Assembly: GCA_020081605.1 (NCBI GenBank)
Contig: JAHREC010000049.1
Span: 2,294,001-2,358,000, forward strand
DNA: 64,000 nucleotides
Origin: Albifimbria verrucaria
Taxonomy: Eukaryota > Ascomycota > Sordariomycetes > Hypocreales > Stachybotryaceae
Direction: 5' to 3'
Made by a program: the position numbers and the translations under genes. The notes under the pieces were generated by a model. It searched no databases. It saw nothing but the letters and a program-made list of their open reading frames with translations, and had not been told where the DNA came from. Of the stretch, positions 52,867-64,000 are shown piece after piece. Within the stretch, counting starts at the first letter, position 1; each line of letters opens with the position of its first letter.

Positions 52867-54370
52867 CTACAAAGGAGGTGTTCTCTTACTTGGTTCGACT
52901 ATCCTCGAAAACATTGGTAATGAATCGTGGCTGTGAACCATGCCTCCCTCCATTGCTGGAGGAGGAGTTGGAACCCTCCAATCCTGCCCCTTGATTCTTT
53001 CCAGATTTCTTCTTGGATTTTTGGAAGCACTGCGAGGTTGCGCATCATTCTCTTTCGTCCCAGAGCTTTGATACTGATAGCCAGAGCTCGGCCCCGTTTG
53101 GTTTGAACTCATCGCCAGCCAGCTTTCGTCGTCTCCCTTTTGCGGCTCTGGCACGACCTTTTGGATGGTCTGTCTTGCATGCTTAGGCCTAGTCCCGATG
53201 GTGGTTTCAACCCGGCTTGGGTATTGCTCCTTTGCTGATCCTCTTCTGCAATGGACCCAAGAGAGACTGCGGATTTGTTTCTTCCGACGGAGCTGTGCGA
53301 TAGTCTGCTATCCCTTCTTCTCGTGGTTGTTGGACTCAGTGAGCACGGAGACAGAGTAAAATCGTCCGCGGAATCAAGGCTGGTCCTGCTGGAACTGTCG
53401 TAGGATGTGCCCCATTGCACATCGGCCTGTATCACGTCGTCGTCAAGTGTCGTTTGGATCTTCCTAAGAGCGTCGAAAATAGAGGACCTCTCTGAAGGGA
53501 ACTTCTCGAGCGTGGGGTCGCTTAAGTCAGGATTATCAGATAGAAAGCAATCTTTGAGTGATTTGGAAAAACGTCGTTGGTTGACATCCTCAAGCGGATC
53601 GTGATCGAAACCATCGTCGACAAACTCATACGCCCCAGGGATTCGTGCGCGAACAGTGGCGTCCTCAAATGGTCAGTATCGTGGATATTTACCCCATTCA
53701 TGTTCCCGGCTGTTCCGGGTGGGATCTCGTTCTCGTCGTCCTAGCTTACAGTGAGTCGGCTGGCAGCATGACACGGCATTTGCGTGTACTCACAGCATCA
53801 AGAATGGCCGCAACATCGGCAACTTCAGCTGCCGTACTTGCGACCTGGGCGATTGGCGTTGAAGATCGTTCTGCTTCTGCTTGAACCTCGAGCTCACTTG
53901 CCAAATTTGCTGCGAGAGATTTAGGCCGCGAGGAGTCGCGTGAGGAGGCTTGTGGTGTTATGAGATTCGTCTGGCGACGCCTGCTGCCTCTCAAAGGTCA
54001 CCTGCGAGCTGCGGCCTGCTGATGGCGACACTTTCAGCAGATTGTTCTGATTTCCGGCGTCATCACTGACTAAGGATAGTATTAGTTTCTTGGCCTGTGT
54101 TCAATCTCGCTGTAGCTGGACATTACCGATTGGCAAATTCTCATCCAGAGCCCACCAATTGCCGTCTCCAAGTCTGAATTTGAATTGATAGTCTTTGCCG
54201 GGAACGACGAAGACCTCGGCTTTGAAGATGAGCTCACCATCCGTGCCCGGGACGTGTTGCATCTCCTGAGGGGCCCATTCTGGGTCGGTGAAGGTCCCGG
54301 CTACGTACAGCGGTGGGCGCGTCCCGGACTTGGAGTAGCTGATGGTGAAGGGAACTTTTGAAGGTTCCAT
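52867..54370 (-). CDS. protein with N-terminal AMPK-beta/CBM48-like domain (frameshifted in this sequence)
   Basis: ATG 54370 gives MEPSKVPFTISYSKSGTRPP followed by LYVAGTFTDPEWAPQEM, KAEVFVVPGKDYQFKFRLGD and GNWWALDENLP. This is the glycogen-binding (CBM48, AMPK-beta-like) E-set fold found in yeast Crp1/Mdg1 and in AMPK beta subunits. Intron 54126-54070 ends this domain. A Ser/Gln/Ala-rich tail follows (LAANLASELEVQAEAERSST), intron 53793-53664, then GAYEFVDDGFDHDPLEDV and a long Ser-rich disordered region to 52867. There is no AMPK-beta Snf1/Snf4-binding C-terminus, so it is not a canonical AMPK subunit; Crp1/Mdg1-like is the closest guess. About 439 residues. Breaks near 53955 and 53145 fit single missing bases. 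Confidence 0.75.
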
Positions 54371-57300
54371 TGCGGGCAAAAGAGCAGCCTCTTTGTAGGG
54401 ATGTTAAGTGGCGGGTGGGTAGTAAGCGGCAGAGATTGAGAGACGATGATGCAGGATGCCTAGTCCTCGACGCAGGCGTATTTGATTGTCAAAGCATCAA
54501 ACCTGAAATCGATCGATTGGTCTTATCGAATTGCGAAAGAGCTTTGGACAGAACGTTGTCAGAGGGGCTTATACAATACCAAGGCCAAAGAGGTCGAAAC
54601 CCTAGATCAAGGAGCGGTTAGCGAGGGAGGAAGGTGGGCTTGCCTTTGTATGCACAGCCCTTGAACAAAGGTGGCGCGGCTTGGTTGGGGGAGTCTAAGA
54701 TAGGTGGATGGAGGTAGGAAGTATTGGTTCTACAAGTGGCATGGGATGAAAGGTTCAAGACGCTGGGGGCTAAAAGGGTCTGGATGGGAGGAGATTGGCA
54801 GAGGCAAGACCTGTGGTCAGCCAACACTTGCCTCAAGGCGAGCGGTAGTAGCAGAGTTGCGTCTGGCTGAGTTGCGAGCGAGAGGTGTGGGCAAGCCACC
54901 GAGCTGGTGTCGCTCTGATGACGACGCAACCGAGGGGTTGTGACGCTTGGGCACGTGGAGACAGGACAGAGACGGCGAATGATGGGTCGCGTCGACAGAA
55001 CCGGACCGTTGGGAAGGAGAGGTTATTTAGGTTTAGCAGGCCTAAGAAGTTGAAGCCTTGGGGTGGAACTAGCAGAGCAGCGGTGGTTGACGGATCATGC
55101 CATGGGGTCGAGATGGATGAGAGGGGCGGGTTCCGCTCTGTGGCGTCACAGGATGGGGAGAGACCCAGCGATAGAATGTTGGGGTCGAAGGTGGAAGAGG
55201 AGGAGGAGGAAGAGGAAGAGGAAGGGAAAGTGGAAGAAGGGGAGGAAGAGGAGGAGGAGACTATTGGAGAGAGACTATTACGAGATGGAATGGCCTTGGG
55301 GTCAGTTCGGTGGGAGGCGCCCTCAGTCTGGTTTTGGATGTTGCTGCATGGCCTTGGCAGGAGAAGGTTGCGTTGCAGAATGTGTAGGTGAATAGGTACC
55401 TAAATAAGCAGGTAAGGGAGGCTGAGCGTATAGGTAGCTCGTCCTCACGAGAGACTGCAAACGGTACATGGTAGGCTAACAATCTGCCTCGACTTACGAC
55501 TTGCGTACCAGGTAAGGTAAGGGAGGTGCGTAGGCAAAGGAGGCTCGATATTGAGCCGAGCAAAGCAAAGCAAATCATCCATCTCGATTGAGTTTGGCGG
55601 AACGGCGAGGGACGGAAACGGAACGCAGGCAAGCCAAACCAAAACCCAGTAGACCCAAAGCTTCCGCCGGGGCCCTCGGGGTTGGACGGTCTTGACGGTC
55701 AAGGTGGCCTGTTGAACAGGTCGTTAGCGCGCGACAACATGTCATCGACCGCGACTAGCTCCTGTGGACGATGAAACTGACGACTCTTGAACAACATCTT
55801 GTTGTTTTAGCTCGCCTACTAAAAATACCCCGCATTCCCCATTCCTTGGCCTGTTTCTACAGACGCTGATGGATGCGTTGATAGATTGATGCACATGCGA
55901 ATGCGGGTGCCAACATGTTCACCAAATCGAGGGTAATGCTACATGTATACTGCGGCCCATGTTGTTGTCGCGAAAGTCCCCTGTCGTTTATCAAAACGGT
56001 TACTGAAAGGATACCGCTCACCATTGGCCGGACGGTCCATGTTAGCGGCCGGAGCCCACACCGGCAACTGTCCCGGCTTTTCGTGCATCAATCCCGTAAA
56101 TCCCTCCCAAAATGGCAAAATACTGTCCTTATCATATGTAACTCGCGCATTGCAGCCCGGATAGCAGCTGCCGAGGTCGTTACATATCACTCACTCTGGG
56201 CGGAGATTGTAGCCATCTAGATGATTGGATAGCCCAGATTCCAATCAGTTTAGAGCATCTACTTGCACCAATGTTAACCCTGTCCCCCAGTGGCATGTCT
56301 CCCTCAGCGCGGTCGCAGACTGCCATGTTGAGCTGATAGCATGCGTAATTACTTGAGAATCTCAGACCCAGCCATTATCCTCAGCTCTGTCTTTTACACC
56401 CGATGGAGATTTGGGCTGGGACTGCCGATCCACAGAGTTGGGCCCAATCAATACAATGCACCACCGACGGCATAGCTGTAGGTCAAGTGGGAAACAGATA
56501 GAGGCAGCCGCGAAGCTTCATCTTGATCGCGCTCTAAACCAACCGGCCGAGAGATGTGTTGACAATGACATGCGCTTGATCGCCGAAATAACGTGGACAC
56601 CAAGCTGTGTACTATGCTAGGAAAGAAACCCTTCTGCCTCTGGCACGAACTGTCATCATCGACAAGAGTCGGCTCTCCGATTACATCCATGGCATATTCA
56701 CAAAGGCGGCGTACTCTGCAGGGCTTACAACCGATATGATACGTAATTCGACCTTGAATGGCCCGGTTGCGCTACGAAATTTGCCTAATCTTTCTCGTTG
56801 ACTCTTACTGTTCCAGGTTACTGCTCTTGAATACGAAGGTCGATCCCTAGATCAGCTTTCAAATATTACAAAGATCCTTCACAAATAGTGGAGTACCTCC
56901 ATGGTGAGCTTGATGCAGATTCTCATACATGAATTGTCTTTCCACGGCTTCAAGCAAAGACACAATAACAGATCAGCTTAAGGGGTTTATTGGTTCAAAG
57001 AAGTTCACCAAGTTCCATCTAGTCAGCAGTCTGTAATAAATAAGCCGCCCATAGCAAACTCGTCACAAGGGTTTGGTGCAGACTTGTCCCAGACACATCA
57101 CTTGTGGCTCGAGTAGTGACGCATTGTAAGCCACCAACGGTGTTCTGTGAATACCCCCAGGACCAGGAGAAGATATTGAATCATATTACCATGGTTTCAG
57201 TATCGTCTGCTTCATATTATGGTCCGCTCTCGGTAGGTCTCACATCGGATTTCGATCGTTTCCGCAGAGATGGTCTGGGATTTGGACCGTTGCGTTGCTG

Positions 57301-57823
57301 CCACTGTGAAGTCATTCATAATGCATCAGACCAAGCTTAATTCAATCATTATATTTCAGTTACAGTGATATTGTGTTGGTACTCGAACTCTAAACACTGC
57401 GACTGTCTATCGGTGTCGCTGAGGAAAATGGGATCTTATAGAAGACAGAAGAAATAGCAAATATTAGAGCTATACCAACCTAAAGAATATAAAGTCAATT
57501 GAAAAATATTTTCAGCTTCAGGATATAGCTTATTATAGAGCCACCAAGCGCACTCATGGTGTATAGATTAAATCTTCTGGATGCCTTGGTACCCTCCGGA
57601 ACTCCGGCGGCAGCTCCGGCTAGGAGCCTGAACGGATCGGTGCCCAAACAAGGCCCCGGACACCCCACCAGCAAATCGAACCCGCCCCACTCCTGACCTC
57701 TCCAACTCCTAGTCCCAAAATGGCCAGAAATATGTGAAGTCATTCTTTCTCCATTATCGCCAAACCCTTTTCCTCTCTTTTCTCGCATACAACGCTCTCT
57801 TGGCTCAGCGCCCTACCCTCACA
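54371..57823. other. large gene-free divergent region
   Basis: This 3.45 kb separates the 5' ends of the CBM48-like gene and IWR1. It has a GGA/GAA-rich purine tract at about 55194-55265, and AT-rich sequence at 56800-57540. Open frames such as 54885-55391 are driven by the purine tract. I see no gene, RNA or transposon here. Confidence 0.5.
55194..55265. repeat. GGA/GAA purine-rich tract
   Basis: About 70 bases almost purely of G and A in GAG/GAA/GGA triplets on the plus strand. It creates chance Glu-rich open frames. Confidence 0.85.
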
Positions 57824-59259
57824 ATGTCGGTGCCGCCCCAGTTCATCCGTGTCAAGCGCAAGAGAGACGATGAGTCTCCCGTGACCTTTCTACGTTCGTC
57901 CACGTACACCCTCGTCGTTTGATCTCCGCCCCTCTAACCTGACCCCCAGAGTTCGACGAATCCATAAAGCGTCAGCGCAGCGGAACACATTGGGTCTACC
58001 AGAGACGAGAACCAACCGCCAGTGTACCCGCACCGACCACACCCCTTCGACCTAGCCGCGAGCCGCAGCCTGTCATCCACGTTTCTAGCCCTGGCAAAGA
58101 GTCGCCAAAAACAGCTACACAGCAAGCCTCTGCTCATGATACCCCTTCACGGCGTCTCATCCGCGCTAAGAGCCCTGCGCGCATTCGTAAGCGCTCCTCT
58201 GCCGCCAACCTAGCCGGTCCCCGAAGATTTCATCTTTCGCGCGCAAACCTGGTCCCGGACCCATCTCAGAACCTTGCGCTCGGCGCTCAGAAGAGACCAA
58301 GAGCCGAGCCGACTATTTTCGTCGAACGAAGCCGCAGGAAGCTGGCCCGCAAAGACGCTCACGATCAAGGGACCTCACAACTCCAGTCATCTGCAGACGC
58401 CCAAGCAGCTGATGACCATGATGTCACCCAGGAGCGGCCTCTCAAGAAGCCTGGTGTTTCCAAGCGGGCACGGCCTGAGCAATTAGACTCGAGCAACCAC
58501 TTCCCGCTCCCTGCATCCTTTACGAAGCGAGAAAATGAAGACCTAGATAAGATCACGGCCGATATGAACGAATGGGTCATGAATGAACTAGGCGCAAATC
58601 TCCATGCTATGGACCAAGAGAAACCACATGCGGAGAAGCCCAGGTTCAAGCCCAAAGCACCCTCCAAGAGATATCAGGAGCGTCACCCTGAAACCAGCCA
58701 ACAGCAACAGACACACCTCGGTGTAGGCGGTCAAGACACCCCATGGCCGAGCTGAGCGAAGAGGATGGCGACGATGACGACTGGGTGATCGACGAGTACG
58801 TCCGTGTCCCCGCAGATTCCATGGCCCTAGACGTCGCCCCCACAGATGTTGGCTTCCTTGTCCTTGAGGGCGACGAGGAGAACACCCTCTTCTTCGGTCC
58901 AGAACGTGACGAAGAGGACGACTACCTCGAAGATGAGGACGACGAGAATGGTAAGACACTTTAGCAGAGTCCCGTGCTCCTTTGGGCTCGTATTCTCAGT
59001 TCATCCACAGCTGGCTAACTTTTTTTCAGCTGAGAATCATTATACCGCAGACTATCCCGAGGACGAAGTGGATTCAGATGATGAGTTTGACCGTCACCCT
59101 TACATGTTCCGAAACGAGAACGCTTCCGACGAGGAGGAGTTTGACAATCGTTTCTTTGACGAAAACGACGATGATGAGATGGTTCTAGAAGGCGACGATG
59201 ACGACGCTACCATGGCCCGTATCCGAACCTTCATGCGCCGGAAAGCGGCTTTCCGCTGA
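57824..59259 (+). CDS. IWR1: Iwr1-family RNA polymerase II nuclear import factor (one frameshift in this sequence)
   Basis: Iwr1 binds assembled RNA polymerase II in the cytoplasm and directs its import via importin alpha/beta through a bipartite N-terminal signal. ATG 57824 gives MSVPPQFIRVKRKRDDESPV, which fits that signal. Intron 57894-57949 (CTAAC branch) leads to FDESIKRQRSGTHWVYQRRE. After a disordered middle region, DMNEWVMNELG and a break at 58739-58742 (one C) lead into the acidic core: EEDGDDDDWVIDEYVRVP and YLEDEDDEN. Intron 58951-59029 follows, then the hallmark AENHYTADYPEDEVDSDDEF and a stop at 59257-59259. About 433 residues. The YPEDE core and the N-terminal basic signal together make the call secure. 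Confidence 0.9.
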
Positions 59260-60452
59260 CCAACCTGCCTGCTTCTTCATTCAATAGGCATCACTGACCT
59301 CTTCATTCTCCCCTGCAATTGTCAACGCCCGGATAGTATGAAAGCCAGCCCTGTCTGCAACGTTGGTGCCTGCGGAGGCATTGGTATCGACGCTGCCACG
59401 TGCAGCTCCCCACCCTGCGCACAGCACGGCAGCCGTGCCGTGCTCGCTATTTCGCGCTTTCACCGCACTTTCGTCGCCCGCCCCGAGGAGTGCTGCGACC
59501 GTACATAGAAGCTGAAGAGAGAGAAGAAAAAAAGAGGCAGAGCAAAGAAGAGCAACAGGCCATGCTGGCGTCCGTGCTGTGGCTTGCCCCAGCTGCATTC
59601 CAGGGCCTTAAACAGTGACGACGGCTCATCGACTCTTCATCCCTTGCGCACGGTTCGGGGGCTGTCTTACGGCCGTTCTTTTGCGCGGTGCCAACACACG
59701 TGTGCCCCTGCCACGTTTTCAGTCCGAAAGGGCCTTATCCGCTGCCTGGATCACAGGTCGTAGGGCAGTCACCACGCGACAAGTTGTCTGAAGAGCTTAT
59801 TTGTGCTTCATGCATGCCCAGTCAGTGTTTTAGGATATGGGGGTCTTTTTTCTCTAGGTAGATGCCGTTGGTAAAGACATGCACGTCACATTAGAAAGGC
59901 ATAGAAGCGTTGCATTGCAAATTGCAACGGTGATGAGGCATGTTTCTCTATATGCAGCAAAAGAAATATCGGGGATACTACAGTATCATTCGGTTAAGTC
60001 AGGTGCCTGCGACCCTTGTAACGCACATTTCAGAAGAGCCATTACCATCTCCCGTAAATCATTGCAAAATCCCGCCTTCTCTGACGTGACACCCGCTAAG
60101 TATGCTTCATCGCAAACGCTTCTTCGCCCATATTTCCAGAGCGGTTGCCAGGACACGGTCCCAGTCAGTTTGTACATGGTGGAAAAGGACTAATGTCATC
60201 GCCTCTGGACAAAGCACAGTGCTCACGCCCGCCACCTTCGCCCTTCCTCTTGTACAGAATGGGTATTAGACCCGACGAACTCTTTGTCCATCCCAAGAAT
60301 CGCAAAGTATAAGACAAAAATGAAATGCTGCTGGTCCAAGAACGAAGGAGCAATATACAAATCAGAAGGCTCCATAAACAGGCCCATTGCAGCCCTTGCG
60401 AAAATCCAGGCTAAAGTTCAAACAACAAGAGAGAGAGAGAGGAGAAACCACA
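59260..60452. other. intergenic, convergent 3' regions
   Basis: 1.2 kb between the stops of IWR1 and the Myb/SANT-like gene. Short open frames on both strands show no protein features. A short GA repeat lies near 60429-60441. No RNA gene is seen. Confidence 0.5.
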
Positions 60453-61568
60453 CTATAGTTTTAGTCGCCTTTGCTCCTTTCTCTTTCTTCTTTCTTTGCG
60501 TTCTCGATATTGGAGCTCTCGTTTAACAGCTGCAAGGGTGTTGTTAGCATGTTGCAATAGCAAAGACCACTAGTGATTTGACTTACCCCAATCTTGAGAC
60601 TTGCGTTTGAGTTCCGGATCGACCCACGAGTAGCGGATAGCACGCTCGGGATACCGTTGACCCAATCCTAGAGGCTCCATAGGCTTGTCCTGGCCATCCT
60701 TGTCTCGACACTTGATGCTGACCTGCCTCGGCTCGAGATCATCCTCATTGTCGAATATTAACCAGCCCTCTTGATCCCATACGGGGATCCTCTGGTTCAT
60801 GCGGTAGTACCAGGCTTGCAGCCCCTGAACGGTGCGCTCAGGCGTCCGTCCAAACATAGAGGCGAACTCCTGCTTTATCCGTTGCCACTTGAGCTTCTTA
60901 TCATGCCATGCGTAGATGATGAAGTCGCCCTCTTCTTGGCTATACTTCTGGTTGATGTGTCGGTTCTCGCCATCAGGGGCGGAGTGGGATACCCATGGAT
61001 GCTTACAGGCCCGGGGTGGCTGTGGTGGCTACTGAGCGCGTAGTTGCGGTAGCTGGCTGAGGGTGCAAAGTTACTGAAGCGTAAAGGAAGAAGAGCTGGG
61101 CGGGAGACACTGGGTAGTGGTGAAGAAGGTCCCTTTGGGCAGGCAGGTCCTTGGCTCTTGACGAGTGCCTCAACGCCCAGATCGAATTCAGTGAGACTAG
61201 GCAGCCGGATGGATGGGCTACTTTGGTTGCTAAGATGGGAAATGCTAGGAAGGGAGAGCATCCTCTCGAGTTACAGGGGATGCCGTTGCTATCACAAGGC
61301 GCGTTAGTCATGAAGTCCCTTAGAGTTGTTTCGATCAATACGAGATGTACTTACATTCTGGCTTGATACTCGGGCTTGCCAATGATGATTCCACGGAAGT
61401 AAGTGACTGCGTCCTCGGGGTGTAGAACAGATCTGTGTGGCGGTCGTCAAGACTCTTGATAGATGGAAGACTGTCGCTTCCCAGGATGGCGTTGCTGTCC
61501 ATGCTTCCAAGGCGAGGAAGAGGAGCTCGCAGCTTCTCGTGCGATTCCGGCGTCGTGAAGAAATTCAT
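60453..61568 (-). CDS. Myb/SANT-like DNA-binding protein, uncharacterised fungal family (frameshifted in this sequence)
   Basis: ATG 61568 starts MNFFTTPESHEKLRAPLPRL and a Ser/Pro-rich leader. Intron 61354-61289 (ACTAAC branch) follows. A proline-rich linker with SIHGYPTPPLM leads into a helix-turn-helix stretch near 60985-60790: NRHINQKYSQEEGDFIIYAW, HDKKLKWQRIKQEFASMFG and RTPERTVQGLQAWYYRMNQ. The spaced Trp residues and the order of helices resemble a Myb/SANT domain. WLIFDNEDDLEPRQVSIKCR and RYPERAIRYSWVDPE follow, then intron 60586-60530 and a short, very basic tail ending at 60453. About 331 residues. Breaks near 61240 and 60985 need correction. A nuclear DNA-binding role is inferred from the fold; the target is unknown. 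Confidence 0.8.
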
Positions 61569-64000
61569 GTTCCAGTATGGAGACAGAAACTCTTCTTGGG
61601 ACGACGGGAGGGCTATATAAGACAACAACGAGGTTGACTTGGCCTTATGGATGAATACAAACCCACGAGCGTGGATAAATGAAAATCGGAATAAGACACA
61701 GGGTCTTGGAAAAGTAGAGATGGGGATGGTAGATGAACTTAAATACCAGAGGGAAGAGAAATGTGCAAATGGATACGAAAGCCACCTTGTAGTAATTGTA
61801 GGCAATTTGACACAAAGACACGAGGAAGGAGATGATCTGTAGAGCAGCACGGCACAGCTGTGTTAAGACCCTTACGGACCGCGAGCGTCTGATCACCCAG
61901 TTAGTGCAGAGTAGGTTTCTTCTTCTCCTTTCCCTCCCTCTCGAGCGAGTGAATCAAACAGTCACAGATGCGGAAGAAGGCAGTACAGTACACAAGCAAG
62001 TGACAGAATGGATCTGCTGGGGGAGACAGGGGGCGTGTAGGATGGTGGAGGGTCTGTGTGGACCATGGACGAACGCACCAACAGACACCCAGGTCGCAGT
62101 TGGTGAGAAAGACATCGAAGACAAGTGGATCTGCTAGCACGGAAAATCGACAGAAATGGTACCTGCGGCGCCTTAGACAGGGAGGCGAGAGGGTGTTGGC
62201 AGTGTCGACGCCGTGGGTGTCATCATTGCTTTGTCCTGCCGGTGCTCTGCAGATGTGCCGTCTGCGACTGGTGAATGGCCTCGGGCTATTCCAGGCCTTC
62301 AAGACAAGGCAAGTTGTGGCGATAGAGGTGACCAGACATGTAATAGAAGACACAGGCCGCCGCCATTGCAAAGCCCGGCACGGCCATTCTATTCAAAGAA
62401 ATCATCCCTGATTGCCCTGCCACTTGGCGATACCACACGTAGGCCAACACTGCAGGCCGTGGTTAGTCTTCTACTAACATGAGAGGCATTGCCGATGGGC
62501 GTGGGTACTAGAGTATGCGCCCGCCTTATCTGCACGCAAGGGCGGGGGCAAGAACCTATTTTTTCCCTGCGACCAGGAATATAATGAAGACTCTAACCGC
62601 ACGGTCCGGGAACCAACACCAGAAGTTGCATTGAGAAGCTTGGGACACCGCGCAGCTCTCCGTGGGTTGGCAGCTGGCTGGCGATCCATCTGTCTCGTCT
62701 CACTCCACGGACATGAGATCAAGCACCCTATGAACATCCTGGCAAGGACAAGGGTCTGGAAGGACCCATTCCCTAACGTCTATCGAGATTGGTCGGAGCC
62801 GCACCCCAAGCTAAGTGGCACGATAACCTGGTCACCATCAGTCCAACGGCCGGGGTTCCCATTCCACTGGGACTCGAAAAGCCCCGCTCCGCCCACCGAG
62901 GTAGGTATTTGTGTTGCTCGACATGGGCCGGATACATAATCGTGTTTGCCTTGAGGGCGCGTAGCCGACATTGCGGTGGGTGTCCTGGCCTGGAGGAGAA
63001 AGGAGGGATTGGTGTCGTGGACGTCGATGGGCAATGCCCACCAACCCACGACAGGGTCATCCTGTGCCCTGGTGAGAGGCCGGATTCGTAACCCCGGCCG
63101 GCACACGGCCTGGACATAAAACATCAAGACCTTTGTCATTTCACAATTTGCACTTGACAACCGCCATGGCCGCCATGATTGGGCGCGGCCCCAGGAAGTG
63201 GGGCCGAGCTTTCGCAGAGGCTTGACGCCTTGACGTGGAACCGATCAGCGGCAGAGAGGCCCAGTGATGGGAGGGGAAATGTTAGCAAAGGCTGGGCAGG
63301 ACGGACGAGATCTGACGTGTTACCAACGCGGGAGAGCTGAGAGCAATTAGGGCCACAGCTCTTAAGCATAACGAACCCGCCTAGTGCTCCTTTTCTCCTC
63401 TGGGGTTTTCTTTTTCTGCGCTTCGTGGGACCGCTAGCCTCTCTGTGTGTCTGATGCAGACTCGACGCAGGGCTGGAGGCAAGACGGACGAGGACATGGT
63501 CGCCTTCGCCTCTCTCTCTCCCATTCTCGCTCACCTTGGCCTTCTCTCTTGGGGCACCGGTGGATAGAGCCAACGGCGAATGGGTCGGGCTGAAAGGAAG
63601 CCGACGTGCATTCTGCTCGTCCAGGACCAACAATAGACCCGACAGCGCGGTAATAGGCTCACCTTGCGGTCAAGCGGGCTATGCGCGAGCGGCGCATACA
63701 GTACGAAAACTCGTGGTGTGGAAACCGTCCCATGGCGGACTGTGTGCATCTCGTCCTGGTCGTGGGGACGGCACAGCGCAAGAGGTTGGATCCATCGGAA
63801 CAAGCCATGAGGAAAGAGGCGCGACGCGCGCCTCCCGAAGGCCTCGTCGTTTCTTTTTCCTGCTTTCTTCTGCCATGCAGGAGGCGCGATACCTACCGAG
63901 GGCGATCGGGCCCTGTGGACGCTGAAGTGGCTGTTCCACGAGCCCTAACCCGATGCGGATCGAGATGCAGAACCAGGCCTTGTTAATGCAGCTGACGAAA
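61569..64000. other. terminal interval without recognised genes
   Basis: 2.4 kb upstream of the Myb/SANT-like gene to the window edge. The overlapping open frames (for example 61901-62371, 63136-63633 minus, and 63536-63925 plus) lack domain-like blocks, and no splice-joined protein emerges. It may hold a long promoter for the Myb-like gene or the edge of a gene beyond the window. Confidence 0.45.

Noticed and set aside
54885..55391. 168-codon plus-strand open frame with a poly-Glu stretch
   Set aside because: The Glu stretch is a direct product of the purine simple-repeat tract, and the flanking residues show no conserved character.

Overview
This window is eukaryotic nuclear DNA from a filamentous ascomycete, most likely a sordariomycete; Hypocreales is my best guess from protein flavour and intron style. 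The evidence is: monocistronic genes on both strands; short introns (mostly 50-220 bp) with GTAAGT/GTATGT-type donors, CTAAC/CTGAC branch sites and CAG/TAG acceptors; and fungal versions of conserved housekeeping proteins. I see no operons, no recognisable transposon, CRISPR array, rRNA, tRNA or secondary-metabolite cluster.

Layout. 1-324 (+) is the C-terminus of the mRNA capping enzyme guanylyltransferase. 867-2274 (-) is a repeat-bearing Ser/Thr-rich GPI-type wall protein. 4580-9169 (+) is the cohesin regulator Pds5. 9936-12112 (-) is a SNF5-family chromatin remodelling subunit. 13777-15348 (+) is a PA2G4/Cdb4-like methionine-aminopeptidase fold protein. 16744-20785 (+) is an Rco1-type double-PHD protein. 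22413-25969 (-) is an RRM-plus-Pumilio RNA-binding protein. 30497-33639 (-) is a Cla4-type PAK kinase (PH, CRIB, kinase). 36562-38608 (-) is glycyl-tRNA synthetase. 39446-40984 (-) is glutamate 5-kinase. 41633-42480 (+) is the Atp23 metalloprotease. 42746-44049 (-) is Aurora kinase. 44639-45885 (-) is an unrecognised protein. 46776-47789 (+) is TIP41. 48095-49840 (-) is an unrecognised charged nuclear-type protein. 50448-52252 (-) is the mitochondrial DEAD-box helicase Mrh4. 52867-54370 (-) is a protein with an AMPK-beta/CBM48-like domain. 57824-59259 (+) is Iwr1. 60453-61568 (-) is a Myb/SANT-like protein. The genes look like an ordinary chromosome-arm housekeeping mix and do not form a pathway.

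The dominant oddity is technical. Nearly every conserved gene is cut by frameshifts that have no intron at the break, and almost all are repaired by one extra base in a C, G or A run (commonly CCCC where CCCCC is needed). I read this as homopolymer undercalling in the assembly, not gene decay. Coordinates below therefore describe gene spans in the sequence as given, and most reading frames are not continuous. Glutamate 5-kinase is the clearest gene that reads through cleanly.

I did not find a convincing new biological system. The best leads are a probable dual-localised glycyl-tRNA synthetase with a hidden upstream mitochondrial start, two unrecognised proteins (44639-45885 and 48095-49840), and clusters of AGGTACCT-type palindromes in a 4.5 kb gene-free interval upstream of the Pumilio gene.
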